The notes: generated by a model not told the origin, from the letters alone. A DNA stretch of 64,000 bases from Dirofilaria immitis (GCA_024305405.1 JAKNDB010000092.1:1953501-2017500); one strand, 5' to 3'; numbered from the stretch's first letter, positions 37,366 to 50,847 are shown. Translations and numbers: made by a program.

Positions 37366-39337
37366 GTATATATCGTTTTTTTGTGAATGTTCCATTGTGA
37401 GAAAAATTTCAAAGGTTTGAAATTTTGGATGTTTAAATGCGACTTTGTCATTTTTGCATAACAAAGTCATTTATCACAACAGCACACCAAATGTAATAAA
37501 GACTTGCCTTATTAGTAGTTACCATGAGAAATGGAACAAAAAATATTTCAGTAGTTAGATTACCGAACAACACAATGCAGTAAAATTTGGTAATGTGATG
37601 TAGAGAATAAAATGAAAGTGTTTAGGAGACTATTTCAAGGAAGACGAATAATTTTGATAAAAAGATCTTAGGAGTTATATATATATTGCCCATACGTGAG
37701 TTGGAATTACAATATACATGAAAAGTACAAAATAATTTTTATTCAAGAGAAAATTGCATGGAAATTATTTTGCCTGAAGCAGCATTCTCACACCGATGAG
37801 ATTTGAAAGCTTTCTTACTATTATATGTGAGATTTGTAAATAAGTTAGTTTACAGGTTAGCTGATAGTTGTGAGAATCTTCGTATAAAGAAGAAATATAT
37901 CCTTTGTTGAACAAGTTCAAATATTGACAACTGACTCACCACCGTATAAGATGATGTGTGCTTTATTTCGGAAGTGATTTTTTTATAATGAATTTTTAAT
38001 TGTTTACCTTATCACTACTTCTTTCGTTTTTTCCGACACTAAACAATTTTAATCCAAATAAAATGCGAACACATCACGACTCTCCAGATACTTAGTATCT
38101 TTATTATGCTGTTAGACATTTATTTGTTTGTGGCATTATAAATTGTAGAAAAAAAAATTTTCTTTTCTTGTTGGGAGATACGGTAAGGCAATAATTTCTT
38201 TGCTGTGGTCTTAAACTTAGGTAAACAAACTCCGAATGTAAACGCGTCGATCATGACATTCCTATTCGGTAATAATCAATTAAACAAAATAAGTGGAAGA
38301 ATGTTTAATAACGCGAGTAAAATACGCGGGTTAAAAATGAAGGATGAGAATGAGATTAGCAGCCGAGTGATGTAAGAACGGAAAGAAAGAAAAATACCAA
38401 TGTTGCTCGATTGAATTAACCACTGCTTGTAAAACGCTAGCTAACGACGAGCTTTTTTGGTATCGATGAATTCTTGGTCTTTGTAATTGAGAATGGTTAT
38501 TGAATATTAGAAAATAATCTATAATAGACATATCATCATCTAATGCAAACGAGCATTAGAATGTCTAATGTAAACGAACCAATTATCTAATTTTCCTTTT
38601 ATTACTCACATCAAAGCTTACAAAATATTATCCATCTCTTATTCTTTGTTCTAATAACTAAATCTTTTGTCTAGCTAATACTAGGTTTTTTGGGTTTCTA
38701 AAAATGGCATCTTATGCTAATCAGGTCTTGAATGAACTTTTCACGGTTCGTCATGGAAAATTAAATCCATTTAAGATCACGAGCAAAAATGTCATAAAAT
38801 CATAAATTAAAAAAGATCTTTGCTGCATGAAAATAGTATGAACTCATAGATTCATATTGATCCATATGTAATAAATTTACATAAGAAATGGATTAATGAA
38901 ATTTTAAATCACAATGAAGCTTGGCTCACTGCTCTCTTGTGCATGATTATCAACTGGTGGTATATTGTTGCTTTAAATCCTCGATTTTTTATACAGTAAT
39001 TGTTACATATTGAAAGTCTCAGACTTATTAGGAGCATTAAGTTTAAGCTGTATTCTTTTCATATTTTATATTATACTTCTAAAATTGCCTAATAGTAAGC
39101 GATAAAGAAAACAATGAATAAACGGGTAAGTATTGCTCATATCAAGACAAGCCGTAATTTTTAAAACTTGAAGCTGAGACTTAGTTCTAAAAAGTTTTAT
39201 CTAGCTGTGCAGTATCCTTCATTTCACGAGACTTTTTGCGTCTGAGTTATTCTGGAAATGAATATATTCCAAATTTCAATTTAAATATTTGAGTGTTAAA
39301 TTGCAGAGAAAAGAAAAAGGATTTTAAGAGAGAAACA
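37366..39337. other. intergenic region, no gene seen
   Basis: AT-rich sequence between the TRIM-like gene and Maelstrom. No open frame here has recognisable protein character. The last part carries TTGCAG ending at 39306, a good acceptor-like site 31 bases before the Maelstrom ATG. Confidence 0.55.
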
Positions 39338-42300
39338 ATGCCGAATGTTGTCCCTAATGGTTTTTATTTGTTCGCACAGGAACTGCGAATCAAAATGACG
39401 GGACATAGGAACTATTATCGGGATGATTTAATTTCGCCTTATTTGATTCGTTTCGTAACACCATTATGGGAACGTCTCACCAGTGAAGAGAAAAAGGTAG
39501 TGAGTGACACATTCGTAAGCTTGAGTAATTTTTTAACTCTGTTACGTCTTTCCTTTTAGAATGTTCTAATTGATTTGAAGCATTTAAAAAAATCACTTGT
39601 AATGCTTTTCCTTCTTCAGGAATTTATCTTGACGGAGACAGTCTCAAGAAAAAGATAGCCTTTAATTTAGGATTGAGAAGATTATGACTTTTTATTTGTC
39701 ATTTATAACATATGCAAAACCTGTGTTTAAAGGATTTTACAGTACTGATTTCTGAATTTTATAACTGAATATAGACAAACATGGAGGCATGTATAGCGAA
39801 TGGATGCTACAGCTCAATAGTTTTAAATAGGTTTGGAAAGACCGGGCAAAAATGAAGCGTCATGTTGAGGAATATTTCGCTTCAATGTATCAGCCAAGAA
39901 TGATGATGAAACGTAAGAAAAATGAAAATGGAGTGTTAAAATAAGTCTACATATCTTCCCATTATCTTTTTTAAAATATTTAGAAGCATAATAATTTTTT
40001 TTTAAATCTAATATTAGAAAGTGCGAGACGAGAAAAAAGAGTTGAACTACTGTGTAAAAACTTCTTTGTTCATTTTAGGGAATCAGAAGTATAATCAAAT
40101 GAATTTTAGTGCAGAAATTTATGCAGATGTGAACAAGAGAAAATATGAGAAACTTGACGAATTTGATGAAAATGATTATCCAGAAGATTCAATGATTGGA
40201 ACACCGCTGAATCAGAAAGATTACGATTCAGAAGGTATATTACATCAAGAAAAACCTACATCGCGAAGAATAAAAATGGATGAAAAAGATGGGAAGTGAA
40301 AAGAGTGACTGTTTTTCGTTGGAATGTCTTCCTCAAATGAATTACACCAGATCAAGGAGAGGATGTAATCAAGTTCGTCCATAAGTCGAAATAATTGTGA
40401 TAATTTGAAAAGTTACAGAAAATGGTATCAGTCAATGGACTTACAAGGAAAAATACGAAAAAGATAAAGGACGAGTGCTTGCATTTCTACGCACTCTTAA
40501 AGGACTAGATGAGATTTTAGTAATATTAATATTAAAAGTTTTGATATGTCAAAAACAAATGACAACTTGAAAATATCTAGAAAGGATCATCAACAGGACT
40601 TAAAACTTTTTAAAATCATTTGCATTCTGTTCTAGAGAGCTCGATTTTTGTTTATTTCGGTGCAAACATACGGCAATGTCGACGGTATATGCATTCCTGC
40701 TGAAATTGCAATTTGCGAATTTAACCTGAAACACGGCATTATTGATAAGGTGCTCTCAAATATCCTTTTTTCAAATTCAAAAACTTGCAATTGAGAAGCG
40801 ATTAAATTTGGAAATGATGAATGCAGGAATAATAATAACAATTATTAGCAACGTCAGTAATGGTGTATTATAATTTGAATCAGTATTATGATGATTATGG
40901 AAATAATATGATTCTTAGATTTCTTGCTTTAATCAAGTTTCAAAAAATGCCTCACTAATTTTTATACAATATTAAAACATAGTAGCAACGATCATGTAAA
41001 AACATAATTGATTCAATCCACTTGCGCATGAAAGATCGTCAAGAATTATGTCTAAAACGTCCGGATACTAAATTGTTAGTGGATTATATATACTCGTAAA
41101 ACTTCTATCAATCAATAAGCGTTTATAGTACACGTCGATTATTGGACCGTGGCGTTTGAACAATGAAATACAGCGACGAAGAGCTGAATTTCACGCTAAC
41201 GAAACGCATCAAATTCACTTAGATATGTTTGATCGGAAAATATTCAAAATTCCAAATCAAAATTTGGTATCTTTATTTGGACATTCATATTGCTTTCCGA
41301 TTCCAGCAGATTGAATTAATGCAATAAACTTATCTTCAAAAATTTCGTCCGATAATAAAATCGAAACTTGTTATATATTGGATCATTCAGGGTACTTACT
41401 CAACACATATAGATAGTAACCAAAAATATGAATGAATTAGATTCAAAAATTAAACATTGTTTCATTAGTACGTAATAAGCAAAATCATTTATTTGGCAAC
41501 CTATTTAGAAATATTACAGTGTTTGCGAGAAATTTTGGGTCGATGTGAACCAACCATTGCTCAGCATCAAGGCGTTTTTGTCGGTCTATATCGTGATGGA
41601 ATTGCTGAATTCGACAGTGATATGGTTAGTGAAAATTTAAAATGCTTACTAACTTAATAATTTACATGTTTAAAAGCATTTTCTTCGTAGGAGCAACGCG
41701 CTCTCGTGACCCCTTATAACAACACTTATGGTAATGATCCTCACGATCGAAGACCATCTCAAGGCGGTAATGGTAGTAATGGCAGTTGTTCGAGCAATCG
41801 ATGTGAGCTGTATGAGCATTACCATGCGATTACATAAATTTGATCAAAATGAAAATTATTCAATTTTTCGGGAGTTAAACTTCCTAATCGTTCAAATGAA
41901 ACAAAATTTGTAGTGCCAATAACAGACGTCATTTTATCATATGGTATAGTAAGTATCTCATGCTTATTCTTATGAAATCTGAGAAATCAGATCTTTCTTC
42001 CAGACATAACATATCACAGCAAAGATAAGCGAGGAAATTTACTAGAGGTATGTATAAATGTCTAAAAGTTATTTAATTCATTCGATTTCTTACAATAGAA
42101 ATGATCTGTTCGATTTCTTTTCAGAACTTCTTTCTGACCATTATTACTGAGATAAACAGCATCATCTAAATCATTAGAACGACGATTTTTGATAGAGCGA
42201 CATCTAGATATTCATTAGTTTTGTCTTTTAAATCAAAAATGACGCATTACTCAAGGATGGGTAGGAATTTCTATCAAGAGCAAAGGATAAGAGAAAAAGA

Positions 42301-43973
42301 GAAGTGAAAATTCAGAATATTAGTTAGTGCTTTCAATCGATCACGTTCTATTAACCATGACGTCTATCGTCTATTGAGAGCACGTGTTATGCAAGAAAGA
42401 TAAATTTCATTTCAAATTTCAGTATAGATCACTTCCTTTTTTTTTTGTTCTTTTATTCAAATAGACTTATAAGATCATGGCTAAAGAGACGGGATTGACG
42501 GAAGTCAATTAATTGTATTACATTGTCATTAACAATTACAATCGTTACTGTGAGATGTTCACTTCAAATAGGCTGCACGAGCAGTCATTACGGGTCCAAA
42601 CGTTTACATCAAACACAACCAATTTTTGTGGGTGACAAAGAAGGACGTCGTTGGTTGGTTTGCTTGAATCACGAATATGAAAGAATACGGGCAAGTCTGG
42701 AATATCTTAAACAAGCGCAGGGACTCTGTTATGACGGTAATATCTTTCAAGCAGATAACTGTCAACTACTCGGACTTATAGCTTTATTTTATTTCCATAA
42801 TTGTTCTAAGAAAATTCAGTTTGATGGAATTTATTAAGAATGATGTTTCAGTAAGTGTGATCGAATATTTGTCACAAAAATCATAGTATCGATTTTTTCA
42901 TCAGTTTCGAGTGAAATTTTGCGCCTGTCCAGGCTTTTAATTTAGATTTGATTCAAGTTTTGCTAATTTTCACTTCTTCATACTTCAGAAAATTCTCTTT
43001 CCTAAATTAAGTTACGAGAAGCAAAGTTCATAACCAGATGCTTTCAGTTGAAAATCATAAAATTTCTGATACTAACTTCACTGAAAGTAATAAAAAAAAC
43101 AAAAGATATTAATTCCAAATGAATAGAAAAAACTTTGGTAATTTATTATTCAGTGATATCTTTACATTTGGAATGAAACGTTTGCAATTTTTATGTTTTT
43201 GAAGAACTACTGAACTTGAAAATAAGGTCGGAAAACTGAATTCATTTTTAATTATAGAACTATTAACAGCTTGTTTCGCATTTCCCCAAAATTTTTTTAT
43301 TGAATAAATCAGCAGGATGTACTAGGATTTTGCAAAGCAATTCAAGTACTACACGTGTAAATTTTTTATTATATTAATTTCGGGTTTTCCTACGACGGAA
43401 GATCGCTTCTGGTACGCTGATGCTGTGGTTGATGCTCTAGCCGAATATGCCAACGGCACACCTAATTTAGAATACAAATTGTGGATGGATATTTTTGGAA
43501 AAAGACAGCCATTTCAGGTTTTTGTAAAAAATTCTATGGAACGTGAATAATATCGTATCTTTAGATAAGATGTTGAACCTGGTTCAAACGAGGCACCGCA
43601 ATACTTGGATCAGATGCAAGAATTTAATTCAAATTCCAAATTAAAATTGAATTACTAAAAGACTTTAAAACTATCCTTAGGATGATGAATTATGTAAACA
43701 AAAAGAAGAAAAAACTCCCTTCTGTCTTGCAGTTTAACACTCCGTGGGAACGTCGGGTCAACGTATTTTGTCGGTCGCATGGTGTGACACGAAATTGTTG
43801 TTGTGCCTCCGCAACTGCTATTCGAAGCTGCTTTGCGATGTTTTTGCACTTCGTGAACTTCTGAATTTAACTTTGGATGATTAATGAATATGCAAATTTA
43901 GATTCAAATCGGTCAAATTGATTTAAGTTATTATCGTCCAGTTAATACTGCTGTATGGCGAATTAAAAATTAA
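39338..43973 (+). CDS. MAEL: Maelstrom homologue (HMG box plus MAEL domain)
   Basis: Maelstrom acts in piRNA-guided transposon silencing and germline chromatin in animals. The N-terminal HMG-like box spans exons 1-2 (NGFYLFAQELR, LWERLTSEEKKVWKDRAKMK). The RNase H-fold MAEL domain follows: IPAEIAICEFNL with the E of the ECHC set, an IIGPWRLNNEI segment equivalent to the IDPG region, ETHQIHLDMF, RRWLVCLNHEYERI, and VFCRSHGVTRNCC, supplying the C, H and C. Exons: 39338-39496, 39831-39912, 40079-~40305, 40419-40519, 40640-40749, 41129-41266, 41520-41624, 41691-41766, 42572-42736, 43402-43517, 43733-43852, 43902-43973 (TAA). Phases agree throughout except at the 3' end of exon 3, whose donor is unresolved; a T is missing near 40645. 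Exons 7-8 (about 60 residues) have no obvious counterpart in fly or human Maelstrom. Good acceptor-like TTGCAG just upstream of the ATG. Confidence 0.88.
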
Positions 43974-45700
43974 AAAGATCCTTTTGTGCCAATGCAAAAT
44001 TAATTTTTGTTTAGTCACAAAATATCACATTAGTACTAAAAGATGCAAAAAAATACAAATGAAAGAGGTTAATGCTTGCGAATCGGTCAATATGAAACAT
44101 ATATATGTGTTAGCCGAATTGTTCCAAAGATGACAGCACAAATGAATGTAAAAATTTCAACTATATGCTTACATTAAACTCGAATGGTGATAAATATGAA
44201 ATACATTAGACAGAAAAGATAAATATGAAATACATTAGACAGAAAAGTTGACCTTTCTTCTATGTATTATTATAATATATCTGATTGAAATATATATGTA
44301 TTTTATAGATTTTTGAAATTAAAATTTACGGATAACAAATGATTGGGTATACTTAATAATTAGCTTTCTGTATTTGGAATGTGAGCATAAAGAAGTCTTT
44401 CTAGCAACATCCCTTCTAGGAGCATCTAATATTTTCGAATAAAATGGAAGTTAATTGCTAATTTGTGAAAATTTGATTGCCTTTTAGAATGATTTAAGCT
44501 AGAGTTTGTTAAAAACTTTTAAAACAATTTCACCAGAAGTAAAGAATGAATATAATATTGAGTAGTTTAAAATTTTAGATGCTTAATAATTTTTTACATT
44601 TCTTACCAAGTTATAAATAATATGAAACTTATAATCTTTGATCAAAATAACGATTATAAATTGAATAACAGTGATAATGTGCGTTACAAATAACATGTTT
44701 TTGTGGGAACTTCCATTATAATAATGTTTAATATGGCAATTGCTGATGACCTTTCACCAACCATTACTATTTGATAGTAGTGTCCAAATCAAGAAAAATC
44801 TGGTTCTGTTGGAGTTTATTCACTACCGTTATGCAAATGTTAACGATGAGATTGACAAGGTCATACGATGAATCAGCAATATATTAAATATTCTTTACAA
44901 TTTGTTGAGTAAATCTAGTATCGAACTATAAGGGCGATTGTCTATCAAATTGTAAAAAGTGTCAGAATAAGTGGCTTAAAATTTGAAAATTTTTATAGAA
45001 AGAGAAAAGAAAATAGTGCAAGTAATGATTGTTGAGAATAAAAAGTAATTTTTGAGATTGGAAAAAAAGTGAAGAAATGATTTTTTGCAGAAGAGAGGAG
45101 GAAAAAACTCCTTTCTCACTTTTCTCAACGTTATGAACTCAACACTATTTTGTTGATTGAATATATAACAGTGTTTTTACAGAATTTGGTGTGTGGAAAA
45201 GCAGCCTCAAACAAATGTTATGATAAAATTAATAGTAACTTATAATGCCTTAATTTTTAATATTACCAATCAGATTTTATGATTTTTATTTTTTAATTGA
45301 TGTTGCAAAATAAGCTTGTTTTATTTCTTTTTTTTTATGCTTCTCTAATATAAGTTTCAATTATTGTATAAAACTCTTGTATATATTGTGATCATATTCA
45401 TTTAAATAAATTCAGCGTACAACTATACATATCATGCAGAGTAGCTATATTTTCGATAATCAGCTTGAACTTAGCTTTAATGTTTTCGAATCAACAAATT
45501 TACTTTTCTTGTATATTTCTTTGCCTTTCGTCTTATTTCACAAATTTGTTTACAGAAACTATTAGAATATTATGATCTGATGTTACTTATGACATTATTG
45601 ATTATACCTTCTTAATTCATAATTTACGCAGAAAATTTGCAACGGACATTTCGATGACTTTACTAATTCTTAATATTATGAACTTCAGGCACGTTATTCT
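43974..45700. other. intergenic region, no gene seen
   Basis: AT-rich sequence between Maelstrom and the acid phosphatase with no protein-like open frames. It contains a 29-base tandem duplication (listed separately). Its end carries ACTTCAG, ending at 45688, an acceptor-like site 12 bases before the next ATG. Confidence 0.6.
44189..44246. repeat. perfect tandem duplication, 2 x 29 bases
   Basis: The unit starting GATAAATATGAAATACATTA occurs at 44189-44217 and is repeated without change at 44218-44246. The perfect identity suggests a recent slippage event or an assembly duplication. Confidence 0.95.
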
Positions 45701-48700
45701 ATGCTGAATTCACTTCATCTATTTGTCTCACTGTACTTTCCTTTATTTAATTATGCATTCGGTAATGCAACCGTATTGAAGAGAACCGATCTAAAAATAG
45801 AGGATCTTATTTATGTGCAAGCTATCTGGCGACATGGTGATCGTGCACCACATCAGTTACCTTATCCAAATGATCTGAATGATGAAAAGTCTTGGTTAAG
45901 AGGATGGTCTCAGCTAACAAATGTTTGACTCTTCTGGAAAATAATAAAACGTTTAAATCTTTTCAATAAATTTCGACTATTCTTTTTAAATATTCATTAA
46001 ATATGTGAACATAAATTTCGAAATACGGCCTAACAATGTGGACCGTCCGGGAATTCAGATTTAGTTTCTATATAGCTGAATTATTGATCAAATTTTTGTT
46101 AGATAGAATGCTATCTCAATCGAAAACTTCTTTGAAGACATTTCTAATCGCCAGCAGATAAAATGAACTATCCTTGATGGTTTCAATTCATTTTTGCATA
46201 CATTCAGCGGTCCTGATCTTGTCAGCTGTCAATTTTTGAAATATGAAAAAAAACTTCAGATTTTTTCAAAAATTTTTGAATTCATGAATCTTTGGTTTAC
46301 TCCTGTTTTATTATAAACAGATTTTATTTTATTTTAATTTTTTAATTTTATTGATTAATTCCTTGTTACAGACAGGAATGAAGCAGCTGTATGATTTGGG
46401 TCTTTTTTTCGAAAAAGATATGATGGCTACATTCGAGAGTTCAGTCCAGTTAATGTAATTATTCTTCTACCATAATGTTTTTTTTTAAGCTAATCTTCTA
46501 CCATAATGTTTTTTTAAGTTTAATTAGCTTGATGCATGAAGCATAGAATTATGTCATGATAATTGCAATTTTAACGTTTCAAGAATTATTCATGAGAAAA
46601 ATAATTTCATCGCAGATAATTGTTGTGTTTGTTCTTTATTATTATTAAATTTGAAATAATCATTGGATAAAGTTGGCAATTTCAGGTACGAATTGTAACA
46701 TCCAAATCGGATCGAGCGATCGTCAGTGCTCAAGCTATGTTGCGTGCACTTTTTCCAAGTGAAAACTCTCTTATGCAGTGGCTAAAGGGTGAGCAATGGC
46801 AACCAATTCCTTTTCATACTGAAAGCATCGAAATGAACGCAGCTGTTGGTACTTCTAAGGAAACTTCGTCGTTCTATTTACTTATTTATACCGCTACTTC
46901 AAATACCACATTGTTATTACAGAAGCGATACAAACTGCAGCAAATATTTGATTTATATCATTTCAGCTTCTTCATCCTACTCTTCACCACTGTCTACAAT
47001 ACGATCAACTTGTAAAAAATGAAATGGCACTGATTGCTGATACAATGATGCATAAATATGCTAACGTTGTTCAACTCCTTGAAAATGTTACTGGAATCGG
47101 TGAAGGAATAAAATTTGGCCAAATAGCAACACTAATTGATATTGAACGAGAGGTTGAAGCATATATTTCACTTTTACTATCCATAATCAATGTTAACAGA
47201 TAGTTTTGTAATGCAATATCTTCACCAGTTATGCAAAGATACAAACTTCAAAATCATAATTTGCTGTAGTTCTAAAATTAGTTATAGTCGTTGCTATATG
47301 ACGGAAAGAATATTCTTTACTTTTGCGATAGTTGAACTTAAAATTTCAAATTTTAAAAGTTATTCAAATTTTTTTCTTAGATTCCTCAACAGAATGAAGA
47401 ATTGTCTTCGTTTTGGGTTTTAGGAAATTAGAAATTAGAGAAAGAAATATCGTTGCCTACAAAGGTAAAAATGTTTTTATCATGATATGACTGTTCTTTT
47501 CATCTTTTCATGTGCTTAAAGCAATTTATAAAATTTTATTAAAATTTCAGATAGCGCATCAGCTTCCACAGCCAGCATGGGTTTACCAAAAGTGGAAACA
47601 GTTCAAGGATATGCGTACTATTGACATTATTGAAGAATTTAAACGTGTCAGCCAAATTTTGAAATATAATACACTTGAAAAGGCATGGCTTAAAGGTGGC
47701 TTATTGCTTGGAGATATACTTCATCGGTTTCAAAATGTTTCTATTGGGATCGGGTAGAAGCGCGTAAAATGTTTCTCTATTCTGCGGTAAATTCTTTCCG
47801 TTAGTTTAAAATTTTTCCGTGTATTATTTATATTAGTAAGAAGAAATGTATATGAAAATAACATTCTTTGAATTTGATTAATACCCACTAATAAATAAAA
47901 TGTTTATCGAATAAAGATAATGGAACATTTTAAAAATGCATTTACTTTACTCTTGTTTTTCTTGAATTAATTGCAGTTATGATAATTGTGAATAAATTAA
48001 ACAATCGTTGCAGCATGATGCGACAATATTATCATTGCAATATGCATTGAACGTAGGCAATGGTTTATTGGTGCCATATTCAGCATGTCTAATTATAGAA
48101 TTATATCGAACAGAAAAAATGAAACACTAGTGAAAGTTAGTTTCACTATTATTGCTTTAATCGTTGCAAATTTCTTATTGAATGAGTTTTGCCTCATTGA
48201 TGATATTATTATAGACCATCAGATTCTCTCAGTGAAGCATTTGAAATTGCAATCTCTTCAAATTTTTACCTAACAATGTGAGCTCTTCTATGCTCTTCTC
48301 GTGTTACATTCGTTAAAAAAGCATTCTGTTATTTCTTTTAACAATGAAAATCCTTCATTGAAAATATATTCTCATTTAAGCAAAATAGCTTACAAAATAT
48401 TACTAAATGCGAATGTAACACGTAATTATCATTGTGTGCCGTCAAGATAAAATATCGTGTGAAAATAAGTTTTGGTGAACGATTATATTAACTCTCAAAA
48501 AAATTTAGGAAGCTAAAGTATTATGCAACAGTTAGTCCTTCACATGTTATCATACTAATGATCAAATGAATATGATGAGATAAAAATATAAGATTAGACG
48601 CCTAAGCGCTTAGGTGAGATCTTAATTTCATTTCTTCTGATCACCCAGACAAAATCGATGATTTGAAAAAATGAGGTCAGAATAAAATTGGAACGCATGC

Positions 48701-49285
48701 GCGATTTTTTTGCAATCAATTAATATGTCCAATCTGTAGATTCTTTATAAGAACGAGACAGAAAATGCCGATGCTCATGAACTCTTCGTACCAAGTTGCT
48801 CAATACCATGTACATTAGATCAGCTAATCGAATTAAGTGCCCCTATGATCATGAATACATTGGATGATCTACAAAAGGTAATTCGATTATTCCATACTCG
48901 ATCAACTGCTACCAATAATCTCCGGCCTCGTTCTCCTCAAATACATTACATTCTCATATAAAACATTTCTAAGAATTTTCTTAAAAACTTTCGGATTATC
49001 GCAATGAAAACAGCATTTTCAAAAACAATCTCTCAATAGAAGTGAACTGTTTAGAGCACTTGGATGGATTCTGCTTCAAATACACCGTATAATTGACGTT
49101 TCTAAGATTTGGCATCTAGTTTTTTAGATTTGCCAAGGCAAAAGTTCTCAAAAAGCAGTTATAATTCTGGAAACGCCAATAACAACGTTTTCAATAATGA
49201 TGCAAGTCAACATAACGTTACAGTGATATTTTCAATCTCCGCTATTCTCATAATATTTTATATATTATCAACAATCTTTGATTAG
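45701..49285 (+). CDS. histidine acid phosphatase, membrane-anchored
   Basis: Hydrolyses phosphomonoesters at acid pH. A signal peptide (residues 1 to about 20, LHLFVSLYFPLFNYAFG) precedes the catalytic IWRHGDRAP, with the RHGxRxP nucleophile histidine. The C-terminal proton-donor motif is SAHDATILSL, followed by GNGLLVPYSAC and a Cys-containing tail (FVPSCSIPCTLDQL). The last exon adds an Asn/Ser-rich linker and a membrane helix (VTVIFSISAILIIFYILSTI), so the enzyme should be a type I membrane protein of the lysosome or surface. Exons: 45701-45922, 46372-46454, 46686-46848 (or 46845), 46967-47152, 47551-47786, 48014-48135, 48752-48877, 49128-49285 (TAG); about 430 residues, normal for the family. 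One-base homopolymer gaps at 46403, 47752, 48114 and 49151. The donor of exon 3 is ambiguous. The acceptor-like ACTTCAG 12 bases before the ATG suggests trans-splicing. Confidence 0.9.
46462..46518. repeat. tandem duplication in an acid phosphatase intron
   Basis: TCTTCTACCATAATGTTTTT followed by AAG occurs twice in about 57 bases (46462-46489 and 46492-46518), differing mainly in the length of the T run. Confidence 0.85.
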
Positions 49286-50043
49286 TTGCTTTCCAATTGT
49301 TTACGCTTGTTGTGAACTGAATTCATATATGTACTGGGATCTTTCATGGCTTCTTTACTTTTTTATGAAAAATATCCATAGACTAGTGAAAAATATGCAC
49401 TGAAATCATGCCAAAAATATGATTTTACCTTGAAATCGAGAATTCAAATGTTGTTTCTGATTTTCATAAAATACGCTAATCTTTACAACGATTATCGTTG
49501 AGGCAATCAATTTGAGATTGGTGATGACATCATCGCCAGTTGATTGTGATATGAAATCTTTAAATAGTGATTCACTAATATCGATTTCGTTGCTTTCAAT
49601 TTAGTAAGAAACAATACGGAGAATGTAATCGTGAATAAATTCAAAAGATCCAATCGTACTTCGCTTTCAGCAATGCAACTGGAAGAGATGATACTTGCAC
49701 TTCCTTATAAGGAAAAAATTATAGATAAGGAATCTCGATGTAGATGATATTGATGGTCTAAGGATATAGTATGAGATAATTATTGCAGATTACTGAATCA
49801 AAAATTGTTATTTCTGCATATTATGTTAGCATGGTAATATTGCTGTATACTATTACTGTTTTTGAGGAAACTGTTTTGGAGCAATAATTGCCGGGAAGAC
49901 TGAGAAGGGAGGAAAATGGAATCATTCAATTTCAATATCCTTTTTAAATATTTAACTCTTCTCGATTTTACACTTTTTCTCAAAAGGAAAATGAATTTTC
50001 TGGTATTTAATAAAGAAATATTACAGTCGCAAGTTCTTCAAGA

Positions 50044-50307
50044 TTTGACAAATAAGCTATTTTGGTTTTACTAATGATTAGTGCAAATTTAAACTCAAAA
50101 ACATATTAAAATTCTCTCTTGAAAACTAATTTTATAAGCAAACAGTTCTAAACCAGTTCAAAAATTCAATCATTATGCCTTACCATTCTTTTCTCCAGTC
50201 TTTTCATACATTCCAAATTGAATGTCACTAATTTATGAAAATTTCTGTAATTTGACAAATAAGCTATTTGGATTCATACTAATGATAAATGCAACATTTA
50301 AACTCAA
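50044..50307. repeat. pair of dispersed ~55-base direct repeats
   Basis: Blocks at about 50044-50098 and 50251-50307 both run TTTGACAAATAAGCTATTT, then CTAATGATTA/AAATGCAA, ending TTTAAACTCAA. They are about 80 percent alike by eye and about 207 bases apart. Confidence 0.75.
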
Positions 50308-50694
50308 GGAAATATGTCCTGTGTATTAAATTTTCATAAACTAATAACCATTTAGTTTATTATATTTCTTATTGTTTTACTTTTAAAGACAATATCGGTT
50401 CTTGATGTATTTGGGCATAAAAGATTTTTCCTAATAGAAGAATATACTGCATGCTCGAATTTGCAGATTTCAGATTCGAAATTAAAGAAGTTAGGAGAAA
50501 TTTTGGTAATTATTGCTGAAAGTATCACGAATAATCAGATAGTTTTTAATAATATCACAAAGGTGATGAAAATTTAAGAATTTATCACATAATAAGGAAA
50601 AACACATTTTAATGCAAACTCTTTTCTTCTTTTCTGCTCATTTAAATTCCTGCAGAAACATATTGGAGTGGTAGTAAAGAGCTGAGTTGGTAAC

Positions 50695-50847
50695 ATGGGT
50701 AGAGTATGGGTAGTTATGGCACAAATCAGGCTAAGAACCGGTTATGTTGCGTTAAAAGTAATGCATAGAGTTGTTACCTCTAGCCATATCGCAGCGGTAA
50801 GAGAAGCAGCAATGTATTGTGTTTCCGAATCTCTCCTGAAAATATGA
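50695..50847 (+). other. 50-codon open frame of non-AT-biased composition
   Basis: ATG at 50695 to TGA at 50845-50847. The text (MGRVWVVMAQIRLRTGYVAL, then HRVVTSSHIAAVREAAMYCV) is rich in V, A, R and M, unlike translated AT-rich noise. A GTAAGA donor-like site lies inside it at 50801. No homologue is recognised and no flanking exon is evident; it could be chance. Confidence 0.2.

Noticed and set aside
41767..41836. Cys/His-rich continuation of Maelstrom exon 8 (GSCSSNRCELYEHYH)
   Set aside because: It looked like the C-H-C set, but a GTAATG donor at 41767 gives the correct phase into the exon at 42572, and the real C-H-C residues are in the exon at 43733.
47367..47460. Possible extra acid phosphatase exon after TTTTCTTAG
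   Set aside because: Exon 47551 joins exon 46967-47152 directly in phase and matches the family there; including this piece introduces a stop.
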